19,373 nt of DNA from JABMMZ01 sp044377005 (GTDB lineage: Bacteria > Bacteroidota > Bacteroidia > NS11-12g > UBA955). This document shows, one piece after another, positions 16,457 through 19,373 of the stretch. The notes beneath the pieces were generated by a model. It saw only the letters and a list, made by a program, of their open reading frames with translations, made no database searches and was not told where the DNA came from. The stretch's first letter is position 1. Every line of letters begins with the position of its first letter. The DNA lies in contig JBILJV010000042.1 in NCBI GenBank assembly GCA_044377005.1, positions 1-19,373 of the forward strand, in the 5' to 3' direction. Made by a program: the position numbers and the translations under genes.

Positions 16457-17167
16457 TTAAACAATTAAATTTGAGTTTGGTTTCAAATTATGTTCATCTA
16501 ATTCAACTTTTCCATCTCTCAATCTAACAATTCGTTTGGCATAAGCAGCAATATCTTCTTCATGCGTTACAAGAACGACGGTGTTTCCATTCTGATGAAT
16601 TTCTTCAAACAGGGTCATAATTTCAATTGATGTTTTGGAATCTAAGTTCCCTGTAGGTTCATCTGCTAACAAAATACTTGGGTTATTAACCAAACTTCTT
16701 GCTATGGCAACACGCTGTCTTTGTCCACCCGATAATTCATTTGGCTTGTGAAACATCCTGTCTTTGAGTCCTACTTTTATTAATACTTCTTCGGCTTTAA
16801 GTAACCTTTCTTTTTTAGAAACACCTGCATAAATCAAAGGCAACGCCACATTTTCAATAGCTGACATTCTTGGCATTAAGTTAAAAGTTTGAAACACAAA
16901 ACCAATTTCTTTGTTTCGGATTTCAGCCAAGTGTTGTTCAGTCATTTGGCTAACATTAATGCCATTTAAAATATAAGTTCCGCTCGAAGCAGTGTCCAAG
17001 CAACCTATGATATTCATTAAAGTTGACTTACCCGAACCAGAGGGACCCATTAAGGCGATATACTCTCCTTTATCAACATTCAAATCAATGTATCTGAGGG
17101 CATAAACCAGTTCTGCACCTAATTTATAAACCTTTTGTACGCCTTTTATGTCGATTAAGTGTGACAT
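16457..17167 (-). CDS. ABC transporter ATP-binding protein, MacB/LolD type
   Basis: The 236-residue ATPase has Walker A GPSGSGKST (41-49), the Q-loop glutamine in FVFQTFNL (Q93), signature LSGGQRQR (145-152), Walker B ILLADEPTGNLDS (165-177) and the switch histidine H202. The DEPTGNLDS string and the YxLG..xVxALR N-terminus are typical of the MacB/LolD/FtsE group, which power lipoprotein release, macrolide or peptide export, or cell-division signalling rather than classical solute transport. No permease gene lies beside it, so the membrane partner must be encoded elsewhere. The ATG overlaps the last base of the gatC stop (TAATG), so translation is likely coupled. Confidence 0.93.
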   Translation of the reverse strand: MSHLIDIKGVQKVYKLGAELVYALRYIDLNVDKGEYIALMGPSGSGKSTLMNIIGCLDTASSGTYILNGINVSQMTEQHLAEIRNKEIGFVFQTFNLMPRMSAIENVALPLIYAGVSKKERLLKAEEVLIKVGLKDRMFHKPNELSGGQRQRVAIARSLVNNPSILLADEPTGNLDSKTSIEIMTLFEEIHQNGNTVVLVTHEEDIAAYAKRIVRLRDGKVELDEHNLKPNSNLIV

Positions 17168-17463
17168 TATTTGACTTGTTCAATTACTTTAGGCACTCTG
17201 AAATAATCTGAATCTTTTTTAGGGGCATTTTTCAACAACTCTTCACGACTAAATTCCTGTTTAGGATTATCTTCTCTCACTATATTTACAGAATTGGTCA
17301 TGTGAATGAGTGGTTCAATACCCTCAGTATCTATTTTATTAAGACTTTCACAAAGCTCTAAAATTCGCTCTAAATCTTGCTTAATTTTTGCTTTTTCATT
17401 ATTATCGAATGTTAAGCGAGACAAATGCGCTAATTGATTTATTTTTTCGTCTGTAATTTGCAT
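17167..17463 (-). CDS. gatC: Asp-tRNA(Asn)/Glu-tRNA(Gln) amidotransferase subunit C
   Basis: The 98-residue small subunit matches GatC throughout: the N-terminal helix ITDEKINQLAHLSRLTF, the central helix with IKQDLERILELCESLNKID, the GIEPLIHMTN stretch (48-57), and REDNPKQEFSREELLKNAP followed by YFRVPKVIE near the end. GatC holds GatA and GatB together in the enzyme that converts misacylated Glu-tRNA(Gln) or Asp-tRNA(Asn) to the amide form. gatA and gatB are not in the window, as is common in this phylum. It starts 4 bases after the plsC stop and overlaps the following ATPase gene by one base. Confidence 0.95.
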   Translation of the reverse strand: MQITDEKINQLAHLSRLTFDNNEKAKIKQDLERILELCESLNKIDTEGIEPLIHMTNSVNIVREDNPKQEFSREELLKNAPKKDSDYFRVPKVIEQVK

Positions 17464-17467
17464 GCTG

Positions 17468-18190
17468 TTATTTTGTAGATTTTAAATCGTCTTCAATAAT
17501 ACGATAAATTTTAGTTTTCAACTCATCAGCTTGTTCTATATTTAGATGATTTGTGGAAATAGGACGATGAATTTTGAACTTCAAAAACTGAGGATAAAAC
17601 TCAAACTTTTCATCAGGTAGTATTTTAAAATTATTGTAAAACGTAACTGGGACAATAGAAACCCCTTTTTCTATAGCCAATTTAAAAGCCCCATTTTTGA
17701 ATGATTTCATTTGTGGGGCATGAGAAGAAATAGTTCCTTCCGGAAACACGATAACATTGTATCCTTGGTCGAGCCTTTGGGCTGCAGATACAAATGAGCG
17801 GTGTGCCCCCCTTATACTTTGTCTTTCTACTGCGATATCTAATGTTCTGAAAAAAATACCAAACAAAGGAATTTTTGCTAATTCTGCTTTTGCCATGAAA
17901 CATGACTTGAGCGGAAAAAATAAACCAAAAGCAACTATATCTAAATAAGAACTGTGGTTTGCTACATAAATACAAGGTTGACTAACAGGAGCTTTATAAC
18001 GTTTATAAAAAGGGAAACTAAATCCTAAAAACAAAACCAACCAAGCCCACAATTTTCTTAAAACATTGGCAACAGGATAAAGGAAAGGATGTGCTAAAAA
18101 AATTAAAAACAAGGGATAAAATGCAAGAAAAAGTCCTACAAAACAAAGTGCAAACCAAACAAAGAAAATATGCGATACTAACTTTTTCAA
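17468..18190 (-). CDS. plsC: 1-acyl-sn-glycerol-3-phosphate acyltransferase
   Basis: The 240-residue membrane-associated enzyme has the acyltransferase motifs in order: NHSSYLD (78-84, the HX4D catalytic box), a middle KAELAKIPLFG (101-111) and FPEGTIS (149-155), then PVTFYN (181-186). One or two membrane segments cover about 7-34 and 46-60. It should acylate the sn-2 position of lysophosphatidate to give phosphatidate for membrane lipids. The start is TTG at 18190: one codon upstream there is a TAG, and the next methionine is residue 99, after the catalytic HX4D box. The TTG overlaps the stop of the DUF4199 gene as TTGA, which fits coupled translation. Related lysolipid acyltransferases cannot be excluded. 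Confidence 0.92.
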   Translation of the reverse strand: MKKLVSHIFFVWFALCFVGLFLAFYPLFLIFLAHPFLYPVANVLRKLWAWLVLFLGFSFPFYKRYKAPVSQPCIYVANHSSYLDIVAFGLFFPLKSCFMAKAELAKIPLFGIFFRTLDIAVERQSIRGAHRSFVSAAQRLDQGYNVIVFPEGTISSHAPQMKSFKNGAFKLAIEKGVSIVPVTFYNNFKILPDEKFEFYPQFLKFKIHRPISTNHLNIEQADELKTKIYRIIEDDLKSTK

Positions 18191-18708
18191 TCTCTATTAA
18201 TCTTAGCTTTCATTATATATGCTATGATGGCACTAAAAAACAAACCTCTGGAAGCACCTAAAAAAATTTGATTAATAAATTGTGCACTTGAATTGTACGC
18301 GAATTTAATATTATCTAAAGCATTTTTGATTTCTTCAGGTGTCCTGTTTAACTGTTTTGCTTTTATGAGTATTAACCCATTTTTGTAATCAATGATTTGG
18401 GCAATAAGTTCAGGCTTGAATTGTAAAATGTAAGTAAACACCAATGAAACAGCAGCAGACATAATAATACTTAAAAGGAAACCTGTAAAAACGGATCTTC
18501 CCATCGTAAATGACTCAGGATTCATTTGTTTAATTGATTTAAAAAATAGAGAAATGGCAATAATAGGCAAGAGCAACCATTCTGTAATAATAAAAATAGA
18601 CTGGATAAAGAGAGATTGTTTATAGACCGCAGCAGAGAAATACACAAAGCTTATGGCGGCACAAGCACTACCAAAAGCAAGTCCATAGATAAGAAGTTTT
18701 TTACTCAT
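18187..18708 (-). CDS. DUF4199-like integral membrane protein
   Basis: The 173-residue protein has four likely membrane segments: about 7-27, 35-57, 74-96 and 145-167. A hydrophilic stretch of about 45 residues between the third and fourth segments contains NRTPEEIKNALDNIK, where the members of this family carry a similar charged region. The layout and length fit DUF4199, a family I know from Bacteroidota with no assigned role. It is the first gene of an operon with plsC, gatC, the ABC ATPase and the adenosyltransferase, and overlaps plsC by four bases. A lipid- or envelope-related role would suit the plsC coupling but is only inference. Confidence 0.78.
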   Translation of the reverse strand: MSKKLLIYGLAFGSACAAISFVYFSAAVYKQSLFIQSIFIITEWLLLPIIAISLFFKSIKQMNPESFTMGRSVFTGFLLSIIMSAAVSLVFTYILQFKPELIAQIIDYKNGLILIKAKQLNRTPEEIKNALDNIKFAYNSSAQFINQIFLGASRGLFFSAIIAYIMKAKINRD

Positions 18709-18746
18709 TGATTTGAATCGTTATTAAAAAGTTTACAAAACTATGA

Positions 18747-18778
18747 CAAAAATAATGGATAACGTTTTGTTTTATCAA
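18747..18778 (-). promoter_or_regulatory. Promoter of the DUF4199-plsC-gatC operon
   Basis: On the minus strand TTG (18778-18776) is followed by a 21-base spacer and TATTTTTG (18754-18747), a full TAnnTTTG match, giving a leader of about 34 bases. A second full -7 match, TAGTTTTG at 18743-18736, lacks a TTG at proper distance. Confidence 0.6.
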
Positions 18779-18795
18779 AAATAGTTAGAAATTTG
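18767..18795 (+). promoter_or_regulatory. Possible promoter of the DUF5606 gene
   Basis: TTG (18767-18769) is followed by an 18-base spacer and GAAATTTG (18788-18795), which differs from TAnnTTTG at the first base. It ends only 6 bases before the ATG at 18802, so the message would be nearly leaderless. No better plus-strand candidate is seen between 18709 and 18801. Confidence 0.4.
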
Positions 18796-18801
18796 CAAGG
18801 T

Positions 18802-19347
18802 ATGTTAGAATTAAAAGATATTGTTGCTATTTCAGGGATGCCTGGCTTATACCATGTAATTGGACAAAGAAAAAACGGCTTAATTGTGGAAGCTTTAGAT
18901 GGTACAGGTAAAAAATTCCCGACTGCTCCTACCACAAAAGTGTCTATTTTAAGTGATATTGCTATGTTTACTTTAGAAGGTGAAGAAAAATTAGCGGATA
19001 TACTTTTACGTATTAAAGAAAAAGAAACGACTGGTTTAGTGGTTCCTGATAAAAAATCTGAAGACAAACAATTTTCTCTGTTTTTGGGAGAAGTATTACC
19101 GAACTACGATAATGAGCGTATTTATTTGTCAGATATGAAAAAACTGGCTACTTGGTATGGTTTACTAAAAGAGAAAATCAATTTTGATGCCATTAAAAAA
19201 ACCACAGAAGAAGAAAACAGCACTGAAGTAAAAGCTGATTCAAAACCTAAAGCAGAAGTAAAGCCAAAAACTGTTAAAAACACAGCAGTAAAAGGTGATT
19301 CTAAAAGCAAAGGTAAATCTGTAGGCACTATCCGTAAGATGGCATAA
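18802..19347 (+). CDS. DUF5606 domain protein with lysine-rich tail
   Basis: The 181-residue cytoplasmic protein opens with ELKDIVAISGMPGLYHVIGQRKNGLIVE, the DUF5606 signature known from Bacteroidota; this first part (1-55) looks like a small SH3-like beta barrel. The second part (60-132) ends in NYDNERIYLSDMKKLATWYGLL, also typical. Residues 134-181 are a low-complexity tail rich in Lys, Ser, Thr and Pro, with two loosely repeated VKADSKPK / VKGDSKSK units. I chose ATG at 18802; a TTG at 18793 is also in frame but overlaps the likely -7 box. Function is unknown. It is divergent from the DUF4199 operon and seems to be followed by a weak hairpin. Confidence 0.88.
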   Translation: MLELKDIVAISGMPGLYHVIGQRKNGLIVEALDGTGKKFPTAPTTKVSILSDIAMFTLEGEEKLADILLRIKEKETTGLVVPDKKSEDKQFSLFLGEVLPNYDNERIYLSDMKKLATWYGLLKEKINFDAIKKTTEEENSTEVKADSKPKAEVKPKTVKNTAVKGDSKSKGKSVGTIRKMA

Positions 19348-19367
19348 ATGTTTTAAAAACATTTTTT
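19346..19367 (+). terminator. Weak AT-rich hairpin after the DUF5606 gene
   Basis: Arms AAATGTTTT (19346-19354) and AAAACATTT (19356-19364) pair around the stop codon and are followed by three more T's. The stem has only one G-C pair, so its strength as a terminator is doubtful. Confidence 0.35.
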
Positions 19368-19373
19368 GCGAAT

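Noticed and set aside
18793..18804. TTG at 18793 as start of the DUF5606 gene
   Set aside because: It overlaps the candidate -7 box, and ATG at 18802 gives the usual family N-terminus.

Overview
The window comes from an AT-rich member of the Bacteroidota. Five kinds of evidence agree. One gene encodes a very large secreted protein ending in a type IX secretion (gliding-motility-type, type B) C-terminal domain. Several genes belong to families common in this phylum (DUF349, DUF1599/Nmad1, BT_3928-like DoxX/MauE, DUF4199, DUF5606). Intergenic regions carry TAnnTTTG / TTG promoter elements, the Bacteroidota -7/-33 type. Shine-Dalgarno sequences are not evident. Lipoproteins have short lipoboxes. 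I cannot place it below phylum from sequence alone. Gene density is high, no gene-free stretch exceeds 300 bases, and I saw no tRNA, rRNA, CRISPR array, insertion sequence or phage gene.

Layout. (1) Positions 1-2333, minus strand: a DUF349 repeat protein followed by a SAM-dependent methyltransferase cut by the window edge. (2) Positions 2530-5720, minus strand: a tight run of class-III aminotransferase, unknown lipoprotein, and serine hydrolase lipoprotein of the beta-lactamase/PBP4* fold. (3) Positions 5738-6135: an HU-type DNA-binding protein with its own promoter and a 15-bp-stem terminator. (4) Positions 6185-10197, minus strand: an apparent operon ffh - DUF1599 - BT_3928-like membrane protein - aroK, driven by a promoter whose -33 box lies in the end of the preceding gene. 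(5) Positions 10189-15114, minus strand: a 1641-residue secreted protein with 13 Cys-paired PKD/Ig-like modules, about four fibronectin-III-like modules and a T9SS sorting domain. It is divergent from a small TPR-like lipoprotein (15197-15880, plus). (6) Positions 15891-18708, minus strand: an operon DUF4199 membrane protein - plsC - gatC - MacB/LolD-type ABC ATPase - cobalamin adenosyltransferase. It is divergent from a DUF5606 gene (18802-19347, plus).

Most of this is ordinary housekeeping: protein targeting, aromatic amino acid synthesis, tRNA-dependent amidation, phospholipid synthesis, nucleoid structure and cobalamin activation. I found no convincing new multi-gene system. The items most worth a second look are the strictly Cys-paired architecture of the giant secreted protein, the tandem-duplicated Nmad1 protein inside the ffh operon, an extra extracytoplasmic insertion in the BT_3928-like protein, a set of genes whose only workable starts are TTG or GTG, and a terminator whose T-tract overlaps a candidate -7 box of the next gene.
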